From Vibrio aquaticus (lineage in GTDB: Bacteria > Pseudomonadota > Gammaproteobacteria > Enterobacterales > Vibrionaceae): 64,000 bases of DNA. The notes under the pieces were generated by a model. That model ran no database searches, was not told where the DNA came from, and worked only from the letters and a program-made list of their open reading frames with translations. Every line of letters starts with the position of its first letter. Position 1 is the stretch's first letter. Positions 9,736 to 18,121 of the stretch are shown in pieces. The translations under genes and the position numbers were made by a program. The stretch lies in contig NZ_RXZH01000004.1 in the NCBI RefSeq assembly GCF_003970385.1, forward strand, positions 124,001 through 188,000. The letters run 5' to 3'.

Positions 9736-10938
9736 TTAAATAGCGATAAAGTCTGCTTTCAAATCTGGGTTAACGTCAGCGTCGTAGTCAACACCTTCAA
9801 CACCAAAGCCGAATAGCTTCAAGAACTCTTCTTTGTACTCAACGTAGTCAGTCAATTCTTTTAGGTTTTCAGACGTGATGCCTGGCCATAGATCGCGACA
9901 GTGTTGCTGAATATCTTCACGCAGTTCCCAATCGTCTAGACGTAGACGATTCTTATCATCTACTTCAGGCGCTGAGCCGTCTTCTTTGTATAGACGCTGG
10001 CTGAACATACGGTAAATCTGTTCCATACAACCTTCATGAACGCCTTCTTCACGCATCTTCTTAAATACCATTGCAATGTACAGTGGCATTACAGGAATTG
10101 CAGAACTTGCTTGAGTCACTACTGACTTAAGAACAGCAACGTTGGCTGTGCCGCCAGTTGTCGCAAGTTTCTCGTTAAGAGCCGTTGCTGCACGGTCTAG
10201 GTCCATCTTCGCTTTACCTAGTGCGCCATCCCAGTAGATTGGCCAAGTCAGCTCGGTACCGATGTAGCTGTATGCTACTGTCTTACAGCCTTCAGCTAGA
10301 ACGCCAGCGTCAGATAGCGCGTTGATCCAAAGTTCCCAATCTTCACCGCCCATTACAGTAACAGTATCTTTGATCTCTTCTTCCGTTGCAGGTTCAACAC
10401 TTGCTTCGATGATCACATCTTTGTTGGTGTCTACCGCAGTTGCTGTGTAAGTCTCACCAATTGGTTTTAGAGATGAACGGATCAGCTCACCTGTTTCTGG
10501 CATTTTACGTACTGGAGAAGCCAGTGAGTAAACCACCATGTCGATCTGACCTAAGTCTTCTTTGATCAGCTCGATTGTCTTTTCTTTTGCTTCGTTTGAG
10601 AACGCGTCGCCGTTTAGGCTTTTCGCGTACAAACCTTCTTCACGAGCAAGTTTTTCAAACGCTACAGAGTTGTAGTAACCTGCTGTGCCTGGTTTTTTCT
10701 CTGTGCCTTCTTTTTCGAAGAAAACACCAATAGTTGAAGCGCCGCCACCAAATGCCGCAGCGATACGAGAAGATAGACCGTAGCCACTTGATGCACCCAC
10801 AACAAGTACACGCTTAGGTGCATCTTTGATTGGGCCTTGTGCTTTTGTGTAAGCAATTTGTTCTTTTACGTTAGCTTCACAACCCACTGGGTGCGTTGTA
10901 GTACAGATAAATCCACGAATTCTAGGTTTGATGATCAT
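9736..10938 (-). CDS. fabV: Trans-2-enoyl-ACP/CoA reductase FabV
   Basis: FabV is the NADH-dependent enoyl-ACP reductase of type II fatty-acid synthesis that is resistant to triclosan; it was first described in Vibrio cholerae. The protein of 400 residues has the dinucleotide-binding [17 protein letters not shown] and the Tyr-x8-Lys active site in [11 protein letters not shown], the spacing that separates FabV from FabI. The ATG chosen has AGGAAG upstream; an in-frame TTG two codons earlier overlaps that site. It lies beside fadE and psrA, so synthesis and breakdown of fatty acids are grouped here. It may be the only enoyl reductase or coexist with FabI elsewhere. Confidence 0.95.
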   Translation of the reverse strand: MIIKPRIRGFICTTTHPVGCEANVKEQIAYTKAQGPIKDAPKRVLVVGASSGYGLSSRIAAAFGGGASTIGVFFEKEGTEKKPGTAGYYNSVAFEKLAREEGLYAKSLNGDAFSNEAKEKTIELIKEDLGQIDMVVYSLASPVRKMPETGELIRSSLKPIGETYTATAVDTNKDVIIEASVEPATEEEIKDTVTVMGGEDWELWINALSDAGVLAEGCKTVAYSYIGTELTWPIYWDGALGKAKMDLDRAATALNEKLATTGGTANVAVLKSVVTQASSAIPVMPLYIAMVFKKMREEGVHEGCMEQIYRMFSQRLYKEDGSAPEVDDKNRLRLDDWELREDIQQHCRDLWPGITSENLKELTDYVEYKEEFLKLFGFGVEGVDYDADVNPDLKADFIAI

Positions 10939-11071
10939 ATTCAACTTCCTTTAAATAACCCCGCTAGAATAAAAGTTTCGACGTAAGATCGCATCTAATT
11001 TCTGTAAAAATGTCGCCAAAATGCAAGTGGTTGGAGCACTTTAAACCAATTGTTCTCTTGCAGACGAAAGA

Positions 11072-11093
11072 AAGGCGTCCAATTGGACGCCTT
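11072..11093 (-). terminator. Terminator of fadE
   Basis: AAGGCGTCC and GGACGCCTT pair around AATT. The minus-strand product ends in a broken T tract (TTTCTTTC), 50 bases past the fadE stop. Confidence 0.7.
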
Positions 11094-11142
11094 ATTGAGT
11101 AATAGAACAAATTTTACTCAGAGCCGAACGACTTAGTCGACT

Positions 11143-13434
11143 TTAAGCGACGCTATCAAGCTTTGCTGCTGACTTCTTTTGCGTTTCTTGAGTGCGAACT
11201 TCGCTGAAATCATGGCTAAAGTGGTCAACTTGAATCGCTTTGTAACGTAACTTGTCAGCCGCTACAATCTGATCCACTTCTTCTTGGGTCAGAACGTTCG
11301 CTTCAAGTGCTTGAGCTAGACGATCTTTCAGTAGACCTTTACGTGCTACTTTGCCCTCTTTTGCCGCGCGCATCATTTTACGTTCTAGGCTCTTAATGTC
11401 GTACATCGCTAGGAATGCATTTTCCATCAAGCCAACACTGTCGTTCTCATCTTTACCAACGAAGCAGAGATTCGTTAAGCGATCGCGATGTGCTCCCGGA
11501 GTCATTAAGCTTTCTGCCAATTTAACCGTTAAGTCGTCACTTGGTTTCGCAAAGTGATTACCCAGCGGGAAGATGATCACTTTCAGTAAACGGCCTACCG
11601 CTTTTTGCGGATAGTTGCTGAATGCTTCTTGTAGCGACTTCGCGCCATTGTGCAAACAGTGCTGAACCGCGTAATGAACGTAGTCTAGATCTTGTTGCTG
11701 ACGACCTTCGTCTTCATACTTCTTCAACGCCGCTGACGCCATGTATAGGTAAGCAAGCACATCACCTAAGCGTGCTGAGATCATCTCTTTACGTTTGAGA
11801 TCACCACCCAATGTTGCCATCGCGATATCAGCACTCACTGCTAGCGCTCGGCTCAAACGAGTCATGTCTTTGTAGTAACCTTGAGTTGGTCCCGACATGT
11901 CTGCTTTAATAAAGCGAGAACCTGTTAACGCCGCACCAAACGCGCCAAAAGTATTACCCATCGCATGTTTGATATGTTTGAACAGCAAGTCATCGAACTC
12001 TTTAGCACCTTGCTTTTCATCTGGGTTCGCGGCCGCTTCCATCTCTTTCAGTACGTACGGGTGACAACGTGTTGCACCTTGACCAAAGATCATCAAGTTA
12101 CGAGTCAGAATGTTCGCACCTTCTACTGTGATTGCCACAGGAATACCAAGATATGGTGCTGCCAGATAGTTCATTGGGCCATCTTGAATAGCACGACCAG
12201 AGTGAATATCCATCGAATCATTAAGAATGGTACGTGCCATCTCAGTCATGTGGTACTTAGCGATCGCAGTAACAATGCCCGGCTTTTCTTTGAGATCGAG
12301 AGAGGTTGTGGTTAGCGTTCGCGTCGCTTCCAATAGGTAAGTTAAACCGCCGATACGCCCAAGTGACTCTGCGACACCTTCAAATTTACCAATCGACATA
12401 CCAAACTGCTTACGAACATAAGCGTACGCGCCGGTAGTACGTGCAGTCAGGTGACCCATGGCCGTGCCAAGTGCTGGAAGGGAAATACCACGACCTGCCG
12501 ACAGACATTCCACCAGCATGCGCCAGCCTTTACCTGCGTACTCTTGACCACCAATTAGCCACTCCATCGGAATGAATACATCGTTACCGCGTGTAGGGCC
12601 ATTCATAAATGCTAGACCTAGTGGATCATGGCGCTCACCAATCTCGACACCTTTATGGTCTGCAGGGATAAGCGCACAAGTAATGCCTAGCTCTTTCTTG
12701 TCACCCATTAACCCATCTGGATCGTACATCTTGAATGCCAGACCAAGCACTGTCGCTACTGGCGCTAGCGTGATGTAACGTTTGTTCCAGTTAAGTCGGA
12801 TACCCAGCACTTCTTTGCCTTCGTGTTCGCCGTAACAAACGATACCTTCATCTGGAATACCACCCGCATCTGAACCCGCTTCTGGGCCAGTTAATGCAAA
12901 ACATGGGATGTCTGTGCCATCTGCTAAGCGAGGCAGCCAGTAGTCTTTTTGTTCTTGCGTACCGTAGTGAGACAGAAGCTCACCCGGACCTAATGAGTTA
13001 GGTACCATTACCGATACCGCCGCACTGATACTGCGAGTCGCAATTTTAGTTACGATGGTCGAGTTCGCCAGTGACGAGAACTGACGACCGCCGTATTCTT
13101 TAGAAATGATCAAAGAGAAGAAACGCTCTTTACGTAGGAATTGCCATACCTCATGTGGCAAGTCACGGTCTTCTTTGACAATCTTGTGATCGTCTAGCAT
13201 ATCGAGCAGGGTTTCCAGTTCATTGTCCATGAACGCTTGCTCTTCCGCAGACAATGAAGGCGTTGGATATTGGTGTAGCTTAGTGAAGTCAGGACGACCT
13301 GAGAACAGCTCTCCATCCCACCATACACTACCCGCTTCCATTGCTTCTTTTTCAGTGCTTGAAAGAGGTGGCAGTACTTTCTTAAACATTTTGAAAGCTG
13401 GGTCGCTTATCCATTTTCTTCGTAGAGAGCCCAT
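11143..13434 (-). CDS. fadE: Acyl-CoA dehydrogenase FadE
   Basis: FadE catalyses the first step of fatty-acid beta-oxidation, FAD-dependent oxidation of acyl-CoA to trans-2-enoyl-CoA. The 763-residue chain has the acyl-CoA dehydrogenase core (helical N-domain, ALTGPEAGSDAGGIPDEG in the middle beta domain, helical C-domain with TVEGANILTRNLMIFGQGA) and the long extra C-terminal helical region typical of bacterial FadE, a little shorter than the 814-residue E. coli form. The start is ATG with AAGGA upstream. psrA lies immediately upstream on the same strand, only 70 bases away, so the two may be co-transcribed or separately controlled by PsrA. Vibrios often have a second fadE. Confidence 0.94.
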   Translation of the reverse strand: MGSLRRKWISDPAFKMFKKVLPPLSSTEKEAMEAGSVWWDGELFSGRPDFTKLHQYPTPSLSAEEQAFMDNELETLLDMLDDHKIVKEDRDLPHEVWQFLRKERFFSLIISKEYGGRQFSSLANSTIVTKIATRSISAAVSVMVPNSLGPGELLSHYGTQEQKDYWLPRLADGTDIPCFALTGPEAGSDAGGIPDEGIVCYGEHEGKEVLGIRLNWNKRYITLAPVATVLGLAFKMYDPDGLMGDKKELGITCALIPADHKGVEIGERHDPLGLAFMNGPTRGNDVFIPMEWLIGGQEYAGKGWRMLVECLSAGRGISLPALGTAMGHLTARTTGAYAYVRKQFGMSIGKFEGVAESLGRIGGLTYLLEATRTLTTTSLDLKEKPGIVTAIAKYHMTEMARTILNDSMDIHSGRAIQDGPMNYLAAPYLGIPVAITVEGANILTRNLMIFGQGATRCHPYVLKEMEAAANPDEKQGAKEFDDLLFKHIKHAMGNTFGAFGAALTGSRFIKADMSGPTQGYYKDMTRLSRALAVSADIAMATLGGDLKRKEMISARLGDVLAYLYMASAALKKYEDEGRQQQDLDYVHYAVQHCLHNGAKSLQEAFSNYPQKAVGRLLKVIIFPLGNHFAKPSDDLTVKLAESLMTPGAHRDRLTNLCFVGKDENDSVGLMENAFLAMYDIKSLERKMMRAAKEGKVARKGLLKDRLAQALEANVLTQEEVDQIVAADKLRYKAIQVDHFSHDFSEVRTQETQKKSAAKLDSVA

Positions 13435-13504
13435 AATCAGATCCTTTTGTTCGCTATTTGGTGGTCCAATATTCTTATATTATTATCGGTACAGTTTTTA
13501 AGTT

Positions 13505-14131
13505 TTATTCCGCTGCGACGCCTGCAGCTAAAAATGGAATCAGTTGGTCAACCACGGATTTGGCATCCATCGATTTTCCGTAATCATTTTCGGCTATTTC
13601 TAATAGAGCCTGGCTTGATGCCATGGTGAATACGCACGTTCCAAGGGTGAAGTGCAAACGCCAAAACAGCTCTTCTTGAGTCAGCTTAGGGTTCGCTTTC
13701 ATCACCGACTCAGTGAACAGAGACAGTACTTCTGAGTAACGAGTAGTGATAAACCAACGCAAATGACCTTGAACATCGGTGTAACCACGGCCGATCAGTA
13801 GCATGAATCGACTGGTGCCATTAGGTCTTACGTCGTTTAAGTTACGAAGCGGCGCTCGTAGTGATTCGAACACATCGGCCATTTCATAACGCTCATTCAA
13901 ATTTAGGTTGATCAGTGCATCTTGCACCGCTGGCATGAATGCCTCTAGATAGCGGTTCAGCACTGCTCGCACCAATGTTTTCTTATCACCAAAGTGGTAA
14001 TTCACAGACGCAAGGTTAACCCCAGCCTTACTGGTAATGGTGCGTAAGGAAGTATCTTTGAAGCCATGCTCAGCGAACAACGCTTCTGCAACATCAAGAA
14101 TTTTCTCTTTGGTGGAGTTTCTCACTGGCAT
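13505..14131 (-). CDS. psrA: TetR-family fatty-acid-responsive regulator PsrA
   Basis: A TetR repressor of 208 residues. The N-terminal helix-turn-helix is clear (EKILDVAEALFAEHGFKDT, then AGVNLASVNYHFGDKKTL) and the C-terminal domain is of the ligand-binding type. Its position directly upstream of fadE is the arrangement of the PsrA regulator of fatty-acid degradation genes in V. cholerae and Pseudomonas. I start at MPVRNSTKEK; the frame is open 20 codons further upstream, but that segment includes the operator-like sequence and lacks TetR features. A site matching the PsrA motif (AAAC-N4-GTTT) lies 17 bases upstream, so autorepression relieved by long-chain acyl ligands is likely. Confidence 0.85.
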   Translation of the reverse strand: MPVRNSTKEKILDVAEALFAEHGFKDTSLRTITSKAGVNLASVNYHFGDKKTLVRAVLNRYLEAFMPAVQDALINLNLNERYEMADVFESLRAPLRNLNDVRPNGTSRFMLLIGRGYTDVQGHLRWFITTRYSEVLSLFTESVMKANPKLTQEELFWRLHFTLGTCVFTMASSQALLEIAENDYGKSMDAKSVVDQLIPFLAAGVAAE

Positions 14132-14147
14132 TTCAATCACTCGTATT

Positions 14148-14160
14148 AAACAACTGTTTG
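14148..14160. promoter_or_regulatory. PsrA-like operator at psrA
   Basis: AAACAACTGTTTG fits the published PsrA consensus (G/C)AAAC-N2-4-GTTT(G/C) as I recall it, except that T rather than G/C precedes the AAAC. It is placed between the psrA start and its promoter region. Confidence 0.55.
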
Positions 14161-14199
14161 AAAATATACATTCGAAACACGAGAGCAACAAGTTGTTAA

Positions 14200-14473
14200 C
14201 ATCACACTTTTGGAGATTGGTCTGACCAGGTGAGGTAACTTGTTGAGTTGAAGAAAAATTTAATTTTTTTGAAATTAGTGGGAACTGAATGGAAAACGGT
14301 GAGTCTTACTAAGTGTAGTTAGCAGAGTATTCAGGGTTTGGACAACCCAAAAGTTTACAGGCCGTCAAACTTGTTTTCTTACTGAAGCTACTCATTTAAC
14401 GCTGCTTTTTCTTATTAACTCCTATGTTTATTTGTATCCGCCCAGAGCCTGATTGCTCTGGGCTTTTTTTATT
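14200..14473 (+). ncRNA. Candidate small RNA ending in an orphan terminator
   Basis: No plus-strand gene lies upstream for several kilobases, yet 14440-14470 holds a strong plus-strand terminator. A second small hairpin GGGTT / AACCC sits at 14334-14348, followed by AT-rich single-stranded sequence. This is the layout of a Hfq-type sRNA of about 100-170 nt. The 5' end is not defined; no convincing promoter stands out, and the start given here is only the edge of the intergenic region. It could be an antisense or long leader instead. Confidence 0.4.
14440..14470 (+). terminator. Strong plus-strand Rho-independent terminator without an upstream ORF
   Basis: GCCCAGAGC and GCTCTGGGC form a nine-pair stem with a CTGATT loop, followed by seven T. 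The reverse orientation lacks a T tract, so it is not the terminator of the minus-strand gtrA-like gene. Confidence 0.8.
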
Positions 14474-14875
14474 CTACTCTGTCGATTTTTTTGGTCTAAA
14501 CACCCAAAACGAGCTAATTAAATAGTTACTGACCATGCCCGCTAGGATGCCTACAACCAAAGCCATCATCGGTGCGATGCCCTCGTCTCCAACCATGAAC
14601 AAGATTGACTTGAAAACCATAAAATTGGGTATGGCAGAAACACAGGCGCCCAGCATGAACTTGAACCATTGAGCTGTGATTCCAACATCCTTATTGTTGA
14701 ACGTGAACAGGCGGTTCCCAAGCCAAGTGACCGTTGCAGCGATGAAAAACGCAATGACTCTCGCGGAGAAGATATGCAGCTGAAAAAGATAGTGGCTCAC
14801 AAAGAAAGTCGAGGCATCGGCAATAAAGCCGACACCTCCTACTATCGCAAATTTAATCAGTCGATGAGAGATCAT
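14474..14875 (-). CDS. GtrA-family membrane protein (putative lipid-linked sugar flippase)
   Basis: This small inner-membrane protein of 133 residues has four hydrophobic helices and the GtrA signature near the N-terminus (FAIVGGVGFIADASTFF). GtrA proteins are thought to move undecaprenyl-phosphate-linked monosaccharides across the membrane. Its ATG overlaps the stop of the upstream GT39 gene by four bases (ATGA), and a GT2 polyprenyl glycosyltransferase precedes that, which together form the usual GtrB-Gtr(type)-GtrA set. The transferred sugar and acceptor are unknown. Confidence 0.85.
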   Translation of the reverse strand: MISHRLIKFAIVGGVGFIADASTFFVSHYLFQLHIFSARVIAFFIAATVTWLGNRLFTFNNKDVGITAQWFKFMLGACVSAIPNFMVFKSILFMVGDEGIAPMMALVVGILAGMVSNYLISSFWVFRPKKSTE

Positions 14876-16290
14876 GTGTTGTTACAGCGGTAGAGAGCAC
14901 GCTTACTTTTCGCCGTGAACTCAACAATACAATTCAGTGAATGTTTTTTCACCAGATCATCAACGTCATGGGGTTTGCCGATCAGCTGGAGAGGTTCAAC
15001 GCTATCCAATACCGATTCATCGGATAACTTCTTCGCTTTCCCTTGGCTATAAAACTGGCCCGAAAATGGTCGATGCCCGATGTAGAAGGTCTCAACGTTT
15101 GGGTCCGCCATCGAAAAAATCACCTTGTCACTTTTTTTATCGCCAGTGCCCAAATGAATGTAAGCCACCGCAATGATCAATAACGCTGGCAAAATACTCG
15201 CCACGACTTTAAGCCATTTCGCATCTTGTTTGGTGTCCGACATCAAGATCGAGATAAGCAGGCCAATAGCAGGCACACCTGGCAGTACGTAAGCGGGAAG
15301 AATATTGCCCGAAAACGTAAACAGAATAAGCGGCGCTACCATCCATAAGATTAGGAAACTGAACACACCGTTGTTAGCGATGATCGTTGAACCGAAGGCT
15401 TTGCGTTTCATCCAAAGTAAAATTGGTAACACGATTGACCAAGGCGCTGCGGAATAAAGCCAGAACAACCAAATTGTTCCACGAACTTCATCATGGGCGC
15501 TGCCATATAAGTCCCCTTCCCAACCGCTAACTAAGAAACGCTTGAAGTGCTCGCCGACAATAAAGTAATCAATAAAGCCCGGTGTCGCTTGCTCTGCCAT
15601 CACGTACCAAGGTAGCGCGATTATCAACATCAATAGAAAGCCAGTCACAATAGGGAAGCGTTGCCAAAGAACTTTGAACGAACCGATAATTCCGTGCTGA
15701 ATCACCAACCAAGGAAACACAGCGAGTCCCATCAACACAATCACTAACGGCCCTTTAGCCAGCAACCCAATGGCTAAGCCAATAAAGCCGATATAACCCC
15801 AACGCTTACTGCCCTCACCCTGCTCATAGCTAAGCCAGCATAAATAGAACCCGACCATGGCCATCGTCATGCCTAAGGTCAGAGCCATATCAGTCATCAC
15901 CGCGCCTGCCGCGATTGAGAAGATACCACACGTTGCTAGCACTAAAGATGTCACCAACGCGCTGTAACCGAGCCGACGTGCAAATAGAGCCATTATTCCG
16001 ATTACGGCAAGTCCTGCTAGCCAATGAGGCGCACGCACCGCAAACTCGTTCAATCCAAACAGTTCAATTCCCGCAGCACTCATCCAAGTGAACAGCGGTG
16101 GCTTACCCCAAAATGGCACACCATAATCAAATTGTGGTGTGATCCAGTTGCCCGTTTCAATCATCAAACGCGCCATTTCGCCATATCTTGCTTCGGTGGT
16201 ATCCATTAGCGGGTAGGCACCCAAACTCAGTAGTCGAATCATTAGGGCTGCGCCCAGAATCACCCATAAATGGACTTTGTTTAAACTCAC
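14872..16290 (-). CDS. ArnT/PMT-like membrane glycosyltransferase (GT39/GT83 type)
   Basis: This 472-residue polytopic protein uses a lipid-phosphate sugar donor on the periplasmic face. The first loop has the acidic motif DTTEARYGEMARLM and downstream WITPQFDYGVPFWGKPPL, both typical of ArnT, the aminoarabinose transferase of lipid A. About eleven further hydrophobic segments follow, then a short periplasmic C-terminal domain. It is about 80 residues shorter than E. coli ArnT, so the specificity may differ. It overlaps both neighbours by four bases, and a two-component system divergent from the operon may control it, a pattern known from cell-envelope modification loci. Confidence 0.82.
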   Translation of the reverse strand: MSLNKVHLWVILGAALMIRLLSLGAYPLMDTTEARYGEMARLMIETGNWITPQFDYGVPFWGKPPLFTWMSAAGIELFGLNEFAVRAPHWLAGLAVIGIMALFARRLGYSALVTSLVLATCGIFSIAAGAVMTDMALTLGMTMAMVGFYLCWLSYEQGEGSKRWGYIGFIGLAIGLLAKGPLVIVLMGLAVFPWLVIQHGIIGSFKVLWQRFPIVTGFLLMLIIALPWYVMAEQATPGFIDYFIVGEHFKRFLVSGWEGDLYGSAHDEVRGTIWLFWLYSAAPWSIVLPILLWMKRKAFGSTIIANNGVFSFLILWMVAPLILFTFSGNILPAYVLPGVPAIGLLISILMSDTKQDAKWLKVVASILPALLIIAVAYIHLGTGDKKSDKVIFSMADPNVETFYIGHRPFSGQFYSQGKAKKLSDESVLDSVEPLQLIGKPHDVDDLVKKHSLNCIVEFTAKSKRALYRCNNT

Positions 16291-17291
16291 GCTCTTGTCT
16301 CCACAGCTTGCAGTTTTTGTTGAGGTTGTTTTTCATTAATTGATTGAATGAGATAAAGCGGTCTTTGCTTGGTTTCGATAAAAATGCGCCCGATATACTC
16401 ACCCAAAACACCAATACTCAGTAGCTGGATTCCACCTAATGCCAATTGCACGACCATCATTGATGGGTAGCCTGTGACAGGGTCGCCAAACATCAAGGTC
16501 TTAGAGACAATGATGACACCATAGACAAAGGCGGCGAACGCAATCAGCCCACCAAGAACGGTCGCAATACGTAGTGGTCGGATAGAGAAAGAAGTGATGC
16601 CGTCTACCGCAAGTCCAATCAGTTTGAAATAGTTCCATTTGGTTTCACCGCAAAAACGAGCATCGCGCTGAAATTGAATCGTTGCTTGACGAAATCCCGG
16701 CCAAGCAAAAATGCCTTTCATATAACGGTTACGCTCTGGCAGGCGATTGATGTGATCCACCACTTCTCTCGCCAGCAGACGAAAGTCACCGACGTTCTCA
16801 GGGATATCTGATTTCACCATCGAATTAAGTAAGCGATAAAACGCCGCCGCTGACTGACGCTTAAACCAGGTTTCGCCTAGCCTTTCTGCTCTTTGCATAT
16901 TGACCACATCGTACCCTTCTCGCCATTTGGCCAGCATGTCTGGGATGAGCTCTGGTGGATCTTGTAAATCGGCATCAATCAGGATCACCGCAAGGCCCGA
17001 ACTTTGCTCTAGCCCAGCGCTCATCGCCGATTCTTTGCCAAAATTACGGCTTAAGGCCACACTTTGAATCGACGATTGACTAGACGTGAAGCGATTCACA
17101 AGCTGTAAACTATGGTCTGTGCTACCATCATCGACATAAATGATTTCACTGGTTTCAGGCAGCTGTTCAAGTACGGCTGTTAAGCGAGAATGAAGCTCAG
17201 GTAACACTTCTTGTTCGTTGTAATAAGGCACAATCACGCTCAGCGTCACTGCGGATTTTGTCTGTCTTGGAACTGAAGTGACAATACCCAT
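16287..17291 (-). CDS. Polyprenyl-phosphate glycosyltransferase (GT2, GtrB/ArnC-like)
   Basis: A GT2 enzyme that would load a sugar from a nucleotide donor onto undecaprenyl phosphate on the cytoplasmic face. The N-terminal catalytic domain shows SVIVPYYNEQEVLPEL, YVDDGSTD and the metal-binding IDADLQDPPELI. Two C-terminal membrane helices (IATVLGGLIAFAAFVYGVII and the segment around LLSIGVLGEYIGRIF) match the GtrB/ArnC layout. Length is 334 residues. It is the first gene of the three-gene operon; AGGGGG precedes the ATG. No ArnA/ArnB-type sugar-synthesis genes are adjacent. Confidence 0.9.
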   Translation of the reverse strand: MGIVTSVPRQTKSAVTLSVIVPYYNEQEVLPELHSRLTAVLEQLPETSEIIYVDDGSTDHSLQLVNRFTSSQSSIQSVALSRNFGKESAMSAGLEQSSGLAVILIDADLQDPPELIPDMLAKWREGYDVVNMQRAERLGETWFKRQSAAAFYRLLNSMVKSDIPENVGDFRLLAREVVDHINRLPERNRYMKGIFAWPGFRQATIQFQRDARFCGETKWNYFKLIGLAVDGITSFSIRPLRIATVLGGLIAFAAFVYGVIIVSKTLMFGDPVTGYPSMMVVQLALGGIQLLSIGVLGEYIGRIFIETKQRPLYLIQSINEKQPQQKLQAVETRA

Positions 17292-17446
17292 GTAGCCCCC
17301 CTAACTATTTGAATTTGATCAATGCGATGGAGCCCTCCATCGCCTACTGACATCAAATTTATCAATAGTGTTGTGAAAACCTTGTGATTCACGTTTTTTT
17401 CACGCCCGTGTGAGATCATAACGAGAACAAATAAAGAGAGAAAATT

Positions 17447-18121
17447 ATGAATAAAGTGCTGTTGGTTGAAGATAATCGCGAAGTCGCCGGTATTCTATTT
17501 GATTACTTTGAGTGTGAAGGAATGGAATTGGACTATGCCGATAACGGCGAACTCGGTCTTCAACTCGCGTTAGAAGGCACCTTTGATCTGATTCTTCTCG
17601 ACCTAATGCTACCTAGAATGGATGGCCTAACGGTTTGTAATATGCTTCGCGAGGCCGGAGTGAATACACCTGTATTAATGTTGACTGCGCTCGATAACCG
17701 TGACGATATGCTCAAAGGGTTTAAACACGGTGCAGATGACTACCTGACTAAGCCGTTCGATCTCGAAATATTAGAAGCTCGCATTCAAGCATTAATCAAA
17801 CGCTACCGTGGCCAAGTTGCCTCAACGGTAATGCAGTTTTCTCACTTAAGAATCGATCAAAAAACGCGTCAAGCTTACCGCGAAGATAAGCTACTTGCTC
17901 TCAACCCAACCACTTACACCATCTTAGAAATGCTGTGTCAGAAAGCACCAGAAATTGTCACTCGTCAGGAACTGTCAGAAAAACTGTGGCAAGAAAGTGA
18001 ACCGAATAATGACGTCCTTCGCAGCCATATCTACCAACTAAGAAACCAACTCGATAAACCCTTCGCTAAACCGATGCTGACCACGATCCCTAAAATTGGC
18101 TTCCGCTTAGAGGCGATATGA
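17447..18121 (+). CDS. OmpR-family response regulator
   Basis: The 224-residue protein has an N-terminal receiver (acidic pocket E8/D9, phosphorylation site D52 in LILLDLMLPRMDG, conserved K in YLTKPFD) and a C-terminal winged helix (ALNPTTYTILEMLCQKAPEIVTRQEL, ending in TIPKIGFRLEAI). Its stop overlaps the start of the kinase gene by four bases. It is transcribed away from the envelope glycosyltransferase operon, a plausible target. It resembles my memory of V. cholerae CarR/VprA, a regulator of lipid A modification, but I cannot confirm this. Confidence 0.93.
   Translation: MNKVLLVEDNREVAGILFDYFECEGMELDYADNGELGLQLALEGTFDLILLDLMLPRMDGLTVCNMLREAGVNTPVLMLTALDNRDDMLKGFKHGADDYLTKPFDLEILEARIQALIKRYRGQVASTVMQFSHLRIDQKTRQAYREDKLLALNPTTYTILEMLCQKAPEIVTRQELSEKLWQESEPNNDVLRSHIYQLRNQLDKPFAKPMLTTIPKIGFRLEAI

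Noticed and set aside
11965..12315. Open frame of 116 codons opposite fadE
   Set aside because: It lies wholly inside fadE on the other strand and shows no domain; it is a shadow of the coding frame.
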